Shown here one piece after another: positions 7,934 through 17,011 of a stretch of DNA of 64,000 bases. The notes beneath the pieces were generated by a model. That model was given only the letters and a program-made list of their open reading frames with translations, was not told the origin of the DNA and did no database searches. The position numbers and the translations under genes were made by a program. Origin of the DNA: G963676205 sp964342525 (GTDB lineage Bacteria > Campylobacterota > Campylobacteria > Campylobacterales > Arcobacteraceae); the NCBI GenBank assembly GCA_964342525.1, contig CAYFGQ010000001.1:62001-126000 (forward strand), given 5' to 3'. Within the stretch, counting starts at the first letter, position 1; each line of letters starts with the position of its first letter.

Positions 7934-9640
7934 ATGGGTAAAATTAAAATAGATGAAAAAGAATATGCACTAATCTTAGAAGCATTAGAAAATATTGAAA
8001 ATGGTAAATTTGATAAATCTTTTAAATCAGAAGATAAAAATGTAAATAAAATCTTTAAAAGAATAAATGCAATCTCTAAGGAAAACTCTTTTATTGAAAC
8101 TCAAGCTGTGAATATGTATAGAGAAGTAGCTAGTGGAAATATGGACTATAGAGTAGATATTAGAGGGCATAAAAATGGATATGGAAATATTCTAGAATAC
8201 ACAAACTCTATGATTGATGTGCCAATTGCTGCTGTTAGAGATTTTTCATATGCTATGGCAAAACTAGCATCAGGTGATTTTGAAGCAATCGTTTCAAATA
8301 ATTACCTAGGTGAATTTGATGATATGAAAAAAGCTTTTAATGCAGTATCAAATATCCTAAAAGATATTCAAAATGATTGTTTTATGTTAAACCAAGCAGC
8401 CCTAAATGGTCAGTTAAATATTAAAGTGGATGATTCAAAATATTTTGGGGATTTTGCTATAGTAATTGAGACTATCAATAATTTTACAATGATCGCAAAA
8501 GATGTATTTGATGATGCTATTTTTGGATTAAAAGCTATTCAAAAGGGTGATTTTAATAAGCGTATTGAAAAAGAGTATATGGGTGACTTTGAGATTATGA
8601 AAGAGACTGTAAATGATACAGTAGAAACCCTAACAAAATTTATCAATGATGTAACCCAGCTTAATGAAGAGGTACAAAACGGTAACCTTGAATCAAAAAT
8701 AGATGAGTCATCTTATATGGGTGGTTATTTAGAAGTGGCACAAGGGATCAATAGCTTCTCTAAAAAAGTTGAGCATATTGTAGATACTGTAAAAACAGCA
8801 TCTTCCGAAGTACTAGATGCAGCAAACGTTGTAAATAACCTAGCCCAATCAATCTCATCAGGTGCAGATAGACAATCAACATCCCTAGAGCAAACAACAA
8901 CATCCATAGAAGAAATAAGTGGAAATATCACAGAAGCTACAAAAAATGCTAGTAGAACAAACACTGTAGCCCTAGAAACAGCAGAAGTAGCAAAACAAGG
9001 TGGTGAGTCAGTTGAGCAAACTGTAGCCGCTATGAATATTATCGCTGAGAAGATTATCATTATCGAAGATATTGTATATCAAACAAATCTTTTAGCACTA
9101 AATGCAGCAATTGAAGCAGCTCGTGCAGGTGAGCATGGTAAAGGTTTTGCCGTTGTTGCAGCAGAGGTTAGAAAACTAGCTCAAAGATCAAAGGTGGCTG
9201 CTGAGGAGATCAGTAGAATCATCAAAGATTCTGTTGGTATCTCACAAGAAGCTGGTGAGTTAATCCAAAGTTTAATACCAAAAATCTTAGATACGGCAAG
9301 TCTTATTAGTGATATCTCTGAGTCTTCAAAAGAGCAAGAGATAGGAATAGGTCAGATCAACCAATCTATGAGTGAGCTTGATAATGTAACCCAAACAAAT
9401 ACTATAGCTTCAAGTGAATTATCATCTTCAGCAGAAGAGCTTGATGCACAAGCGGGTGAACTTAGTAGAATGATGGCACACTATACAACTTCATTTACAA
9501 AAAATGAGCTAAGAGAGGATGAAAGTCTTGATCTTAGTTCCATACCATCTGTTGCTAGTGAAGTAAATACTAAAAAAGTAAAAATAAAAAGCAATGATGA
9601 TAGTGAAGAGATAAATCTAAGAAACTTTGAAAGGTTTTAG
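7934..9640 (+). CDS. Soluble methyl-accepting chemotaxis protein with poly-HAMP N-terminus
   Basis: 568 residues with no transmembrane segment or periplasmic domain, so a cytoplasmic receptor. Residues about 60-285 hold five HAMP-like repeats, each with a G-[NDQ]-[MFL] turn followed by a Y-x-G-[DE]-F/Y segment (for example GDFEAIVSNNYLGEFDDM and GDFNKRIEKEYMGDFEIM). The signalling hairpin tip is QTNLLALNAAIEAARAGEHG followed by KGFAVVAAEVRKLAQRS, the CheA/CheW-contact region. It lies between the PAS protein and CheW genes, so the PAS protein probably supplies the sensory input. The C-terminus (EEINLRNFERF) ends in aromatic/basic residues, but the CheR-tethering pentapeptide is not evident. 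Confidence 0.93.
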   Translation: MGKIKIDEKEYALILEALENIENGKFDKSFKSEDKNVNKIFKRINAISKENSFIETQAVNMYREVASGNMDYRVDIRGHKNGYGNILEYTNSMIDVPIAAVRDFSYAMAKLASGDFEAIVSNNYLGEFDDMKKAFNAVSNILKDIQNDCFMLNQAALNGQLNIKVDDSKYFGDFAIVIETINNFTMIAKDVFDDAIFGLKAIQKGDFNKRIEKEYMGDFEIMKETVNDTVETLTKFINDVTQLNEEVQNGNLESKIDESSYMGGYLEVAQGINSFSKKVEHIVDTVKTASSEVLDAANVVNNLAQSISSGADRQSTSLEQTTTSIEEISGNITEATKNASRTNTVALETAEVAKQGGESVEQTVAAMNIIAEKIIIIEDIVYQTNLLALNAAIEAARAGEHGKGFAVVAAEVRKLAQRSKVAAEEISRIIKDSVGISQEAGELIQSLIPKILDTASLISDISESSKEQEIGIGQINQSMSELDNVTQTNTIASSELSSSAEELDAQAGELSRMMAHYTTSFTKNELREDESLDLSSIPSVASEVNTKKVKIKSNDDSEEINLRNFERF

Positions 9641-9648
9641 GAGTTTGT

Positions 9649-10119
9649 ATGAGTGAGTCAAATTTTACCCAATATCTTTTTTTTATTTTAGATAATGAAA
9701 AGTATGGGATAAAAGCTAGTTTTGTACAAGAGATAGTTGATCTATCTAAAATCACAAAAGTTCCTAAAGCAAACCCTTGTGTAAGGGGGATTACAAATAT
9801 TAGGGGTGATCTAATAGCTGTGGTTGATCCTAAAGTGAGGTTTAATCAAGGGGTTTTGGAGATACAAAAAAGAACTTCTTTTATTATAGTAAATGTGATA
9901 AATGAAAAAAGAGATAGTATTATCTCTATTGCTTTGATGGTTGATCTTGTGGATGAGGTTGAGGATATAGAAGCTGATGATATATTAAAAACACCAGAAT
10001 TTGGCTCAAAAATAGATGATAGATTTGTGGAAAATATTGTAAGATATGGGGATGATTATATCACTATCTTAGATATTGAAAAAGTATTAAATGTGGAAGA
10101 ATTATCCATAATATCATAA
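9649..10119 (+). CDS. cheW: CheW coupling protein
   Basis: 156 residues forming one CheW domain: FFILDNEKYGIKASFVQEIV at the start, then VRGITNIRGDLIAVVDPK, the hallmark G-I-x-N-x-R-G segment. It bridges receptor tips and CheA in the array. The start is 8 bp after the receptor gene. Just downstream is a second CheW-domain protein (CheV type), so the array has two couplers. Confidence 0.92.
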   Translation: MSESNFTQYLFFILDNEKYGIKASFVQEIVDLSKITKVPKANPCVRGITNIRGDLIAVVDPKVRFNQGVLEIQKRTSFIIVNVINEKRDSIISIALMVDLVDEVEDIEADDILKTPEFGSKIDDRFVENIVRYGDDYITILDIEKVLNVEELSIIS

Positions 10120-10128
10120 GGAAAGTAT

Positions 10129-11064
10129 TTGGAAATTGTAGATTATGATGAACAAGACTATATAGATGATCTTGATCTTTTAGAATTAATAACAAGTGAT
10201 TCAAGTACTACAAACAAATATCTAGTATTTGAAGGCTCAGATAAAGAGATATATGCTATCAATGTAGCAAAAGTGATAGAGATACTTGTATATAAAAATC
10301 TAAAAATGATAAAAAATGGCTCAAAGGATACCATCGTAAAGGGTACGGCTCAAATAAGAGATGAGATAGCCACTGTTATCAATTTTGATGAGTGGATTGA
10401 TAATGAAGTTCTAGATGAACAAGAGTATGAATATGTGATCTTAGTAGGATTTGGTGGTTATAATATTGCACTAATGGTAAAAGATGTGGAACATATTGTA
10501 AGTATTGATTCAAAAGATATGAAAGATAATTCTTTAAATAATAGTAAGACAAATTTTATCTCCACTATAAAAATGAGGGGTGAAGATAAACTATGTACAA
10601 TTTTTGATTGTGATAGGATGCTTTTAGATATCTTTGAAGATACAAAGAAAAAGAATGATATTGAAAAGATAAATCTAAACCAATCAGTTAGTACAGATAA
10701 GATTATTTTGATCGCTGATGATAGTAGGTTTATAAGAAAGATGATTGAATCTTTGATGGATAAACATGGTTTTAGATATGAGATGTTTGAAAATGGAGCT
10801 GAACTTCTTGCTAGATTAAAAGAGTATAAGCCTGAAGATATAGGATTAGTGATCACTGATCTTGAGATGCCTATAATGGATGGAACTACCTTAGTAAAAA
10901 ATATAAATGAGTTACAAGGTTATGAGGCCATATCTATTATAGTAAATACAAATATGAGTAAATTTGTGGTTGAGAGTTCATTGACTCAAATAGGGGTTGA
11001 TGAAGTGATTGGAAAAATTGATATGGAAAAACTCTCCAAATCAATAATTAAACATTTAAAGTAG
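10129..11064 (+). CDS. cheV: CheV: CheW-domain/receiver fusion
   Basis: 311 residues. The N-terminal CheW-like domain (about 30-165) is followed by a receiver domain (about 190-311: LIADDSRFIRKMIESLMDKH, phospho-Asp in LVITDLEMPIMDG). CheV proteins couple receptors to CheA and adjust the array through receiver phosphorylation. The start is TTG at 10129: AAGGA at 10119-10123 is well placed, and there is no ATG or GTG nearby before the conserved part. In the CheW domain the usual N-x-R-G motif is weaker (GTAQIRDEIATVINF). It is in the middle of the operon, 9 bp after cheW and 3 bp before cheR. Confidence 0.88.
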   Translation: MEIVDYDEQDYIDDLDLLELITSDSSTTNKYLVFEGSDKEIYAINVAKVIEILVYKNLKMIKNGSKDTIVKGTAQIRDEIATVINFDEWIDNEVLDEQEYEYVILVGFGGYNIALMVKDVEHIVSIDSKDMKDNSLNNSKTNFISTIKMRGEDKLCTIFDCDRMLLDIFEDTKKKNDIEKINLNQSVSTDKIILIADDSRFIRKMIESLMDKHGFRYEMFENGAELLARLKEYKPEDIGLVITDLEMPIMDGTTLVKNINELQGYEAISIIVNTNMSKFVVESSLTQIGVDEVIGKIDMEKLSKSIIKHLK

Positions 11065-11067
11065 AAG

Positions 11068-11871
11068 ATGCATATAGATAGTATTGAACTTACTGAAAAA
11101 GAGTTTGAACTTTTTCAGAAGCTAGTCTTTAATGAGATTGGTGTTTTTTTAGGTAATTCAAAAAAGTTTTTAGTAAAAAATAGATTATTAAAATCGGTTT
11201 TGAAATACAATTTAACTTCTTATAGTGATTATTATAGGCTTGTACAGATAAATAAAGCAGAAAAAACAAATATGTTAAATGCTATTACTACAAATGAGAC
11301 TTATTTTTTTAGAGAAACCCCACACTTTGATTTTTTAGATAAAGAGATCATCTCCAAAAATAAAAATAAGAGATTAAGAATCTGGAGTGCTGCAAGTTCT
11401 GTAGGTGCTGAGGCATATAGTATCGCTATGATGTTAGATCATAAAAATATCCCTTTTGAGATAATCGGTAGTGATATCAATACAGAAGTGATTAAAAAAG
11501 CAAATAAGGGTTTATATCCTATAAAATGGATGGATAAGATACCTGAAGAGTTAAAGTATAAATATTGTCTAAAAGGTAAAAGGGATCATGAAGGTTGGTT
11601 TTTAGTAGATAGATCTTTGATAGCAAATATAAAATTTCAGCAAAGAAATCTAATCGATTCCCAAAGAGATCTTGGTCTTTTTGATGTGATTTTTTTAAGA
11701 AATGTACTTATCTATTTTAATGATGAAACAAAAGAAAGAATCATAAGTAATGTGGTGAAAAATCTAAAACCAGATGGTTATCTGATCATCTCATTGACTG
11801 AGTATATTAGAGATCTAAATAAATATGGTTTGGAAAAAGTACAAACCTCTGTATTTAAAAAGGTATGGTGA
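11068..11871 (+). CDS. cheR: CheR receptor methyltransferase
   Basis: 267 residues. A small N-terminal helical domain precedes the SAM-dependent methyltransferase: TTNETYFFRETPHFDFL, the SAM-binding motif LRIWSAASSVGAEAYSIAMM, and FDVIFLRNVLIYFNDETK, a CheR signature. It methylates glutamates of receptors such as the soluble receptor of this operon, opposing CheB. The SAM motif reads SAASSVGAEAYS, where many CheR proteins have SAGCSTGEEPYS; this is a modest deviation. The stop (TGA 11869-11871) overlaps the next start (ATG 11871). Confidence 0.92.
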   Translation: MHIDSIELTEKEFELFQKLVFNEIGVFLGNSKKFLVKNRLLKSVLKYNLTSYSDYYRLVQINKAEKTNMLNAITTNETYFFRETPHFDFLDKEIISKNKNKRLRIWSAASSVGAEAYSIAMMLDHKNIPFEIIGSDINTEVIKKANKGLYPIKWMDKIPEELKYKYCLKGKRDHEGWFLVDRSLIANIKFQQRNLIDSQRDLGLFDVIFLRNVLIYFNDETKERIISNVVKNLKPDGYLIISLTEYIRDLNKYGLEKVQTSVFKKVW

Positions 11872-12671
11872 TGGCAAAAACAAAAGTATTAGTAGTATCT
11901 AGTAAAGGTGGTGTAGGTAAAAGCACCGTATCTATGCAGGTGGTAGCACCATATCTTTTTGAGAAAAATAAGGCCAAGGCAGTATCCTTTTATGAGTTTG
12001 ATGATGAGAATATTGACTCACTTAGTTATGGTGGAAGCCAAATAAGCAAAAGAGAATCCATAGAAGTTGAAGAGTATGTGATCATGGATAAATTGCTTGA
12101 TATATTAAGTGCTGATGAATACACTTGTATAGATGTGGGTGGAAATAAGTCTACAACCCTTTGTCTTGATACCCTAAATGATACGGGTATGATAAATCAA
12201 ATCGATCTAGCTATTATCCCCCTTTTAGATGGTGAACAAGATGCTATAAATGCTAAAAAAGTTTATAGAAGATTAAAAGAACTTGATCCATCAGTTAAAG
12301 TTGTATTTGCTTTAAATAGGGCAAAAAGTAAAAAATATGTTCAACACCAATTTGATAACTTCTTTGGGGATGTGAGGGGTATCTTTAATGATGAAGATGC
12401 TTTGATTCATATTTTAGATGAAGATGAAAAAGAAAACTACATATCTATTGAAGATAGTGATGTTATAAAATATAGTAGAAAATTTGGGATGACCATATAT
12501 GAGATAGCTGCACAAGATAGGGATTTTGTTTCCCAGCTTAAAAATGCTGATAATGAAAAAGATAAAAAACTAATAGCATTTAAAAATACAGTTTATCAAA
12601 ATGCAAAGAAATATTATGAGAGTAATCTCAAAGAGAATTTTGCTAAACTAGATGATATATTAAAAGGATAG
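11871..12671 (+). CDS. ParA/MinD-type ATPase linked to chemosensory array
   Basis: 266 residues from ATG 11871 (MAKTKVLVV), chosen over ATG 11865 because AAGG (about 11858-11862) is spaced better for it. The deviant Walker A motif SSKGGVGKST is at about residues 9-18, and later IDVGGNKST and DLAIIPLLDGEQD fit the ParA/MinD fold. ParA homologues in chemotaxis operons (ParC, PpfA) position arrays and hand them to daughter cells; that role is inferred here from location between cheR and cheB. The C-terminal part is Lys-rich with possible coiled coil. No ParB-like partner is evident, although the next gene, of unknown function, could be one. Confidence 0.82.
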   Translation: MAKTKVLVVSSKGGVGKSTVSMQVVAPYLFEKNKAKAVSFYEFDDENIDSLSYGGSQISKRESIEVEEYVIMDKLLDILSADEYTCIDVGGNKSTTLCLDTLNDTGMINQIDLAIIPLLDGEQDAINAKKVYRRLKELDPSVKVVFALNRAKSKKYVQHQFDNFFGDVRGIFNDEDALIHILDEDEKENYISIEDSDVIKYSRKFGMTIYEIAAQDRDFVSQLKNADNEKDKKLIAFKNTVYQNAKKYYESNLKENFAKLDDILKG

Positions 12672-12673
12672 GG

Positions 12674-13567
12674 ATGTTTTCAAATATTTTAAATAAGATT
12701 AATCTATTATCTTCCAATAAGAAGCTTCTTTTTATTGGAAAATTAAATCCACAGCTAGAGAGTACTTTTGATAAAAGCTTTGAAAATAAAGAGTATTTAG
12801 ATATCACAGAAGATTCTCTAGATATATTAAATACAAGTCTTTATGAACAATTTGATGTGGTTATTATAGCTTTAAATGAAAGTAATTTTACAACATTTCA
12901 AGGGGCAAATATAAATATCCCAGAGGGTGTGATATTTATCATAGAAGATAATATCTATGATAAATTTAAACCTTTTATAAATAGTACATATTTCACACTC
13001 ATCTCACCTTTTGAAGAGCATATGATTCTGGATAAAATATATGGTATTTTAGCGATCAATGAAGTAAACTCCATCTTAAAAACAAAAGAGAAAATTGTAA
13101 GCAAATATAAAAATGATGAGATCAATGATGAGATAGATGTATTTTTAGATCAATACAGTGGAAGTATAATGTTTATCAATGATGATCTAAATACATTGCT
13201 AGAGAGATTAAAAGATTTAGAGATATCAAAAGAAGTATTTAGTGAGGTATCTGCAAATTTAGTAAAACTATCAAATATCTTTGCTCAAAATGAAAGACTG
13301 ATTCAATTGTCTGAGTTATTCTTAGAGTTTAGCCAGTTCTTAGATGCTCTAGATTTTGAATCGATTGAACCTTCACGTTATAGTGCTTTTGATTATCTTA
13401 CTTCGATCATAGAAGATACTACTATTTATATTGATGAACTGTTTGTGTATAGATTATTTAAAGATGTGAAGGTATTTGAGGATTCTATGGAGAATAATAT
13501 AATCTATTTTGAGACTAAATTATTTGGCAAAGATCAAAACAATGATGATAATTTGGAGTTCTTTTAA
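12674..13567 (+). CDS. Unknown protein of chemosensory operon (receiver-like N-terminus, helical C-terminus)
   Basis: 297 residues with no family recognised. Residues 1-130 alternate strands and helices (KKLLFIGKLNPQL, DVVIIALNES, GVIFIIEDN) in a way that recalls a receiver or Rossmann fold, but there is no phospho-Asp motif. Residues 130-260 look entirely helical, acidic and perhaps coiled-coil. It lies 2 bp after the ParA-like gene, and its stop overlaps the cheB start (TAATG). This tight coupling suggests a structural or positioning partner of the ParA-like ATPase or the array. That is inference only. Confidence 0.6.
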   Translation: MFSNILNKINLLSSNKKLLFIGKLNPQLESTFDKSFENKEYLDITEDSLDILNTSLYEQFDVVIIALNESNFTTFQGANINIPEGVIFIIEDNIYDKFKPFINSTYFTLISPFEEHMILDKIYGILAINEVNSILKTKEKIVSKYKNDEINDEIDVFLDQYSGSIMFINDDLNTLLERLKDLEISKEVFSEVSANLVKLSNIFAQNERLIQLSELFLEFSQFLDALDFESIEPSRYSAFDYLTSIIEDTTIYIDELFVYRLFKDVKVFEDSMENNIIYFETKLFGKDQNNDDNLEFF

Positions 13568-14592
13568 TGATTAAGGTGTTTATTATTGATGATTCGATGT
13601 TTATTAGAAATAGTATTAAAAAGATATTAAAAGATCAAAAAGGTATCTCTATCTTAGGTGAAGCAGCAAATCCTGTGGATGCTATGGATGTATTTAAAAC
13701 TACAGGTTTACCTGATGTATTTATTTTAGATATAGAGATGCCAAAGATGGATGGTCTTAGTTTTTTAAAAAAATTAAAAGATCAAAAACCAATACCAACT
13801 ATTATTTTTTCTTCTGTTGTGGGTGAAGGCTCAAATAATGCTATGGAAGCTCTATCAAATGGAGCCTGTGATGTTATAAAAAAACCAGAAGATATGAGTA
13901 CCATTTGTAAACATGATTTTGAGCAAGAGTTTATCTCTAAAGTAAAAGCTGCTTCAAAATCAAAAGTGATTTCAAGCAAAAAGATTGTAGCAAGAAAAAC
14001 TAGTATAAAATGTACTAAGAAAACAAATAAAATAGTAGCTATAGGAGCTTCAACTGGTGGAGTACAAACCATTGAACATATAGTAAAAGGACTAAATAAA
14101 GATCATCCCCCAATTGTGATAACACAACATATGCCAGTAGGTTTTACAAACTCCTTTGCAAAAAGATTAGATAAGATTTGTGAAAATTCAATGGCAAAAG
14201 AGGCTGAGGATCAAGAGATCTTATGTAGTGGTGGTATTTATATAGCACCGGGGAATCTTCACCTTGAGATACAAAAGGTAGGAATTGCAGAATATAAAGC
14301 TGTGTTAAAGGATTATCCAAAGGTTTCAAATCATAAGCCAAGTGTGGATGTTCTTTTTAAATCTGTATCAAAAGAAGCTGGAGTAAATGCTATAGCTTTT
14401 ATTTTAACTGGTATGGGAAAAGATGGAGCTATGGGTATTAAAAAGATAAAAGAATCAGGTGGTAAAACCTATGGGCAAGATGAAGAGAGTTCTATAGTTT
14501 ATGGGATGCCAAAGGTAGCTTTTGAGATGGGTGGAGTCGAATCCCAACACACACCAGATGAGATTTGCGATATTATAAATGGAGTGGGATGA
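13567..14592 (+). CDS. cheB: CheB methylesterase/deamidase
   Basis: 341 residues. Receiver domain at 1-120 (FIIDDSMFIRNSIKKIL, phospho-Asp in VFILDIEMPKMDG, Lys in VIKKPED), a Lys-rich linker, then the methylesterase domain with the catalytic triad: Ser in IGASTGGVQTIE, His in VITQHMPVGFTNSFA and Asp in LTGMGKDGAMG. It removes receptor methyl groups in the adaptation loop with CheR. It overlaps both neighbours by a few bases, so translation is probably coupled. Confidence 0.95.
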   Translation: MIKVFIIDDSMFIRNSIKKILKDQKGISILGEAANPVDAMDVFKTTGLPDVFILDIEMPKMDGLSFLKKLKDQKPIPTIIFSSVVGEGSNNAMEALSNGACDVIKKPEDMSTICKHDFEQEFISKVKAASKSKVISSKKIVARKTSIKCTKKTNKIVAIGASTGGVQTIEHIVKGLNKDHPPIVITQHMPVGFTNSFAKRLDKICENSMAKEAEDQEILCSGGIYIAPGNLHLEIQKVGIAEYKAVLKDYPKVSNHKPSVDVLFKSVSKEAGVNAIAFILTGMGKDGAMGIKKIKESGGKTYGQDEESSIVYGMPKVAFEMGGVESQHTPDEICDIINGVG

Positions 14593-15878
14593 TGAAAAGT
14601 AGAAAAAGAATATTACTTGTAGATGATTCTCAAACGATCTTAAATGTATTACAAAAAGATATTACAAAAGAAGTAGAGGGTGTGGAGATATTAACTGCAG
14701 GTTGTTATAAAGAAGCACTAAAGTTAATACTAAAATATGATTCTAAAATTGATGTGGCTGTTATTGACCTTCATCTCCCAGATGCTGAAGATGGTGCTAT
14801 GATTGATGTGGTTGAATCAAACTCAATCAATAGTATTGTTTTAAGTTCAAGACTTGATGAGGCTGCAAAGAAAAAAATATATGGTAAAGAATACATTATA
14901 GATTATATTGCTAAAGATGGTAAAAAAAGTGTGAAAACAGTAGTTTCAGCCATAAGAAGACAGTATAAAAATCATGGTAAAAATGTACTTATCATAGATG
15001 ATTCAAAACTTCAACTTAACAATATAAAAAATGTTTTAAAAAAGATGAATCTAAATGTAACAACAGCCATAAGTGGAAAAGAAGCTTTTGAGATACTTAC
15101 AACTTCAGATAAAGATTATTCTTTAGTGATTACAGATTATCATATGCATGATATGGATGGTTTAGAGCTTACTTTTAAGATTAGAGAGATTTATGGTAAG
15201 GATGAACTAGTTATTTTGGTGATGACCTTAGATGATGATACTGAGGTGATCAATGAGTTTTTAAAACTAGGGGCAAATGATTTTATTTTTAAAGGTTCTA
15301 GTAAAACTGGCCTAGTTACAAAGGTAAATGCTAATCTAGATATTGTAGATCTATTTTCAAAGATAAAAGATATGGCAAATAAAGATTATCTAACAGGTGC
15401 TTTTAATAGAAGATTTTTCTTTGAAAATGGGGAGATATTATTAAATAAAGCTACTAGAAAAAATGAAAATATTGCTTTAGCAATGTTGGATCTTGATAAG
15501 TTTAAAAAGATCAATGATAAATATGGTCATGATGTTGGTGATCAAGTATTGTGCTCTTTTACAAATATCTTTAAAAAACAGATAAGAAAAAGTGATCTTA
15601 TGTGTAGAATGGGTGGGGAAGAATTTGCTGTTTTACTAGAAGATATATCCTTAGAAGATACAAATCTATTTTTTGAGAAGATAAGAAAGATTACTGAAGA
15701 GATAAGAATACCACTTGAGGATAAAGACTTAAGCTTTACTGTTTCAATTGGTGTTGTTTATGGAAAAGCAGATAGTATGTGTTTTGATGATATTATAAAA
15801 ATGGCTGATGAGGCTCTTTATGTATCAAAGGAAAATGGAAGAAATCAAATTACACTAAAGAGTTTAGATCAACTCTAA
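14592..15878 (+). CDS. Double-receiver GGDEF diguanylate cyclase
   Basis: 428 residues from ATG 14592, with GGAG at 14581-14584; ATG 14589 and TTG 14565 are less likely starts. Receiver 1 (RILLVDDSQTILNVL) and receiver 2 (NVLIIDDSKLQLNNI, phospho-Asp in LVITDYHMHDMDG) are followed by a GGDEF domain (about 275-425) with an intact active site, CRMGGEEFAVLL. An RKSD motif five residues upstream of GGEEF is the RxxD inhibitory site. It should make cyclic di-GMP under control of phosphorylation. As last gene of the che operon, overlapping cheB, it may tie receptor signals to surface attachment or motility choice. Output is inferred. Confidence 0.92.
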   Translation: MKSRKRILLVDDSQTILNVLQKDITKEVEGVEILTAGCYKEALKLILKYDSKIDVAVIDLHLPDAEDGAMIDVVESNSINSIVLSSRLDEAAKKKIYGKEYIIDYIAKDGKKSVKTVVSAIRRQYKNHGKNVLIIDDSKLQLNNIKNVLKKMNLNVTTAISGKEAFEILTTSDKDYSLVITDYHMHDMDGLELTFKIREIYGKDELVILVMTLDDDTEVINEFLKLGANDFIFKGSSKTGLVTKVNANLDIVDLFSKIKDMANKDYLTGAFNRRFFFENGEILLNKATRKNENIALAMLDLDKFKKINDKYGHDVGDQVLCSFTNIFKKQIRKSDLMCRMGGEEFAVLLEDISLEDTNLFFEKIRKITEEIRIPLEDKDLSFTVSIGVVYGKADSMCFDDIIKMADEALYVSKENGRNQITLKSLDQL

Positions 15879-16229
15879 TTGTGTAAGCATATTTTTTAAA
15901 TTATCTGGATCGATTGGTTTTTTTATAAAGCCAATAGCTCCGCACTCTTGTGCTTTTTTTACAGCGTCCTCTTGAACATCTGCACTTACTACTACAATTT
16001 GTGCATCTTCATCATAGTCCGTGATTTGATCTGTTGCTTCAAATCCATTTAATACTGGCATAGTTAAATCCATAAATGTTATCTCTGGATTGTTTTGTTT
16101 ATAATATTCTACTGCTTCTTTACCATCTGAAGCTTCGATTATCTCAAACTCTTGAAAAAAGACTGCTTTTAAACTTTTGATCGTCATTTTTCTAGCAAGT
16201 TTGGAATCATCAACTACTAAAAATTTCAT
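15864..16229 (-). CDS. Stand-alone receiver protein (CheY-like)
   Basis: 121 residues, one receiver domain: FLVVDDSKLARKMTIKSL, phospho-Asp in ITFMDLTMPVLNG, switch residues VVVSADVQ and Lys in GFIKKPIDP. It converges on the chemosensory operon, overlapping the GGDEF gene by 15 bp, so the operon is bracketed by opposite-strand single receivers at both ends. It probably receives phosphate from CheA or acts as a sink; this is inferred from position. Confidence 0.88.
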   Translation of the reverse strand: MKFLVVDDSKLARKMTIKSLKAVFFQEFEIIEASDGKEAVEYYKQNNPEITFMDLTMPVLNGFEATDQITDYDEDAQIVVVSADVQEDAVKKAQECGAIGFIKKPIDPDNLKNMLTQLELI

Positions 16230-16350
16230 TGGTTATTTCCTTTAAAAAACAAATAATGAACATAATAACTAAATAAAACTTTTTGAATTCTTTGAGAAGT
16301 AAACTTTTTGTATCTTTTTATTTTTAGCTTTTTGAAAAGAGCTAGATAAA

Positions 16351-16965
16351 TTATTTTTTTCTAAATTTAGATTTTCTTTTTGTATTAGTTTTGTATTTAG
16401 TGGCTTTTAGTTTTTTTATAATCTCTCCACCCAATAAATACATCTCTTTTATCACTTTTGATTTGTCTTTATCATTACTAAGTAGATTATCATATCTACT
16501 TAAAATATGGATATAATCAAAGTTCTTTAAAAAAGGATATAAAATAATTGATTTTTCCTCTTCTAAAATCCACTCACTAAGTAGACAAAATACTAATTGT
16601 TCAGGGATCCAGTTACTTCCTTGAGGAAGAGATCTCTCCAATTGTCTTACCATAGAATCATAATAGATAATTAAAGGTTCTTCTTGTTTTAAAAGTAGTC
16701 TCATATCCCTATGAAACTCTGCTTTTTGTGATAGGGTTTGAATATATTTACTACTTACTACATATTTTTGTAGATGATTAAAAAGCTCTTTTAGATTTTT
16801 TTCTATTATTTTTGAATCTTCTTCATCTCCCAATATATGGCTTATTTTATTATTTTGCAGATCAATAAAGAATTTTTCTAGTGTGGTTCGGATAAATACC
16901 AAAAGTGCTTCGGTTTTTACTTCCCTAAGCATTTTTGGTTTTATTCTTTGGCTACAATCTAGCAT
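16351..16965 (-). CDS. Hypothetical protein with basic C-terminal tail
   Basis: 204 residues, not recognised. Largely helical by pattern, with no signal peptide or membrane segment. The last ~20 residues are very basic (KYKTNTKRKSKFRKK), suggesting contact with nucleic acid or acidic lipid heads. It lies downstream of the Cache-domain receptor on the same strand, but a strong hairpin between them suggests separate transcription. No function is proposed. Confidence 0.5.
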   Translation of the reverse strand: MLDCSQRIKPKMLREVKTEALLVFIRTTLEKFFIDLQNNKISHILGDEEDSKIIEKNLKELFNHLQKYVVSSKYIQTLSQKAEFHRDMRLLLKQEEPLIIYYDSMVRQLERSLPQGSNWIPEQLVFCLLSEWILEEEKSIILYPFLKNFDYIHILSRYDNLLSNDKDKSKVIKEMYLLGGEIIKKLKATKYKTNTKRKSKFRKK

Positions 16966-16982
16966 TTTATGGTAATTTTATA

Positions 16983-17011
16983 AAGATAAGTAGGGTTTAA
17001 CTACTTATCTT
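16983..17011 (-). terminator. Hairpin terminator after Cache-domain receptor gene
   Basis: An 11-bp perfect inverted repeat (AAGATAAGTAG 16983-16993, CTACTTATCTT 17001-17011) with a 7-nt loop. It lies exactly at the end of the receptor gene (stop at 17010) and is followed on the minus strand by TATAAAATTACC, weakly T-rich. Confidence 0.65.
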
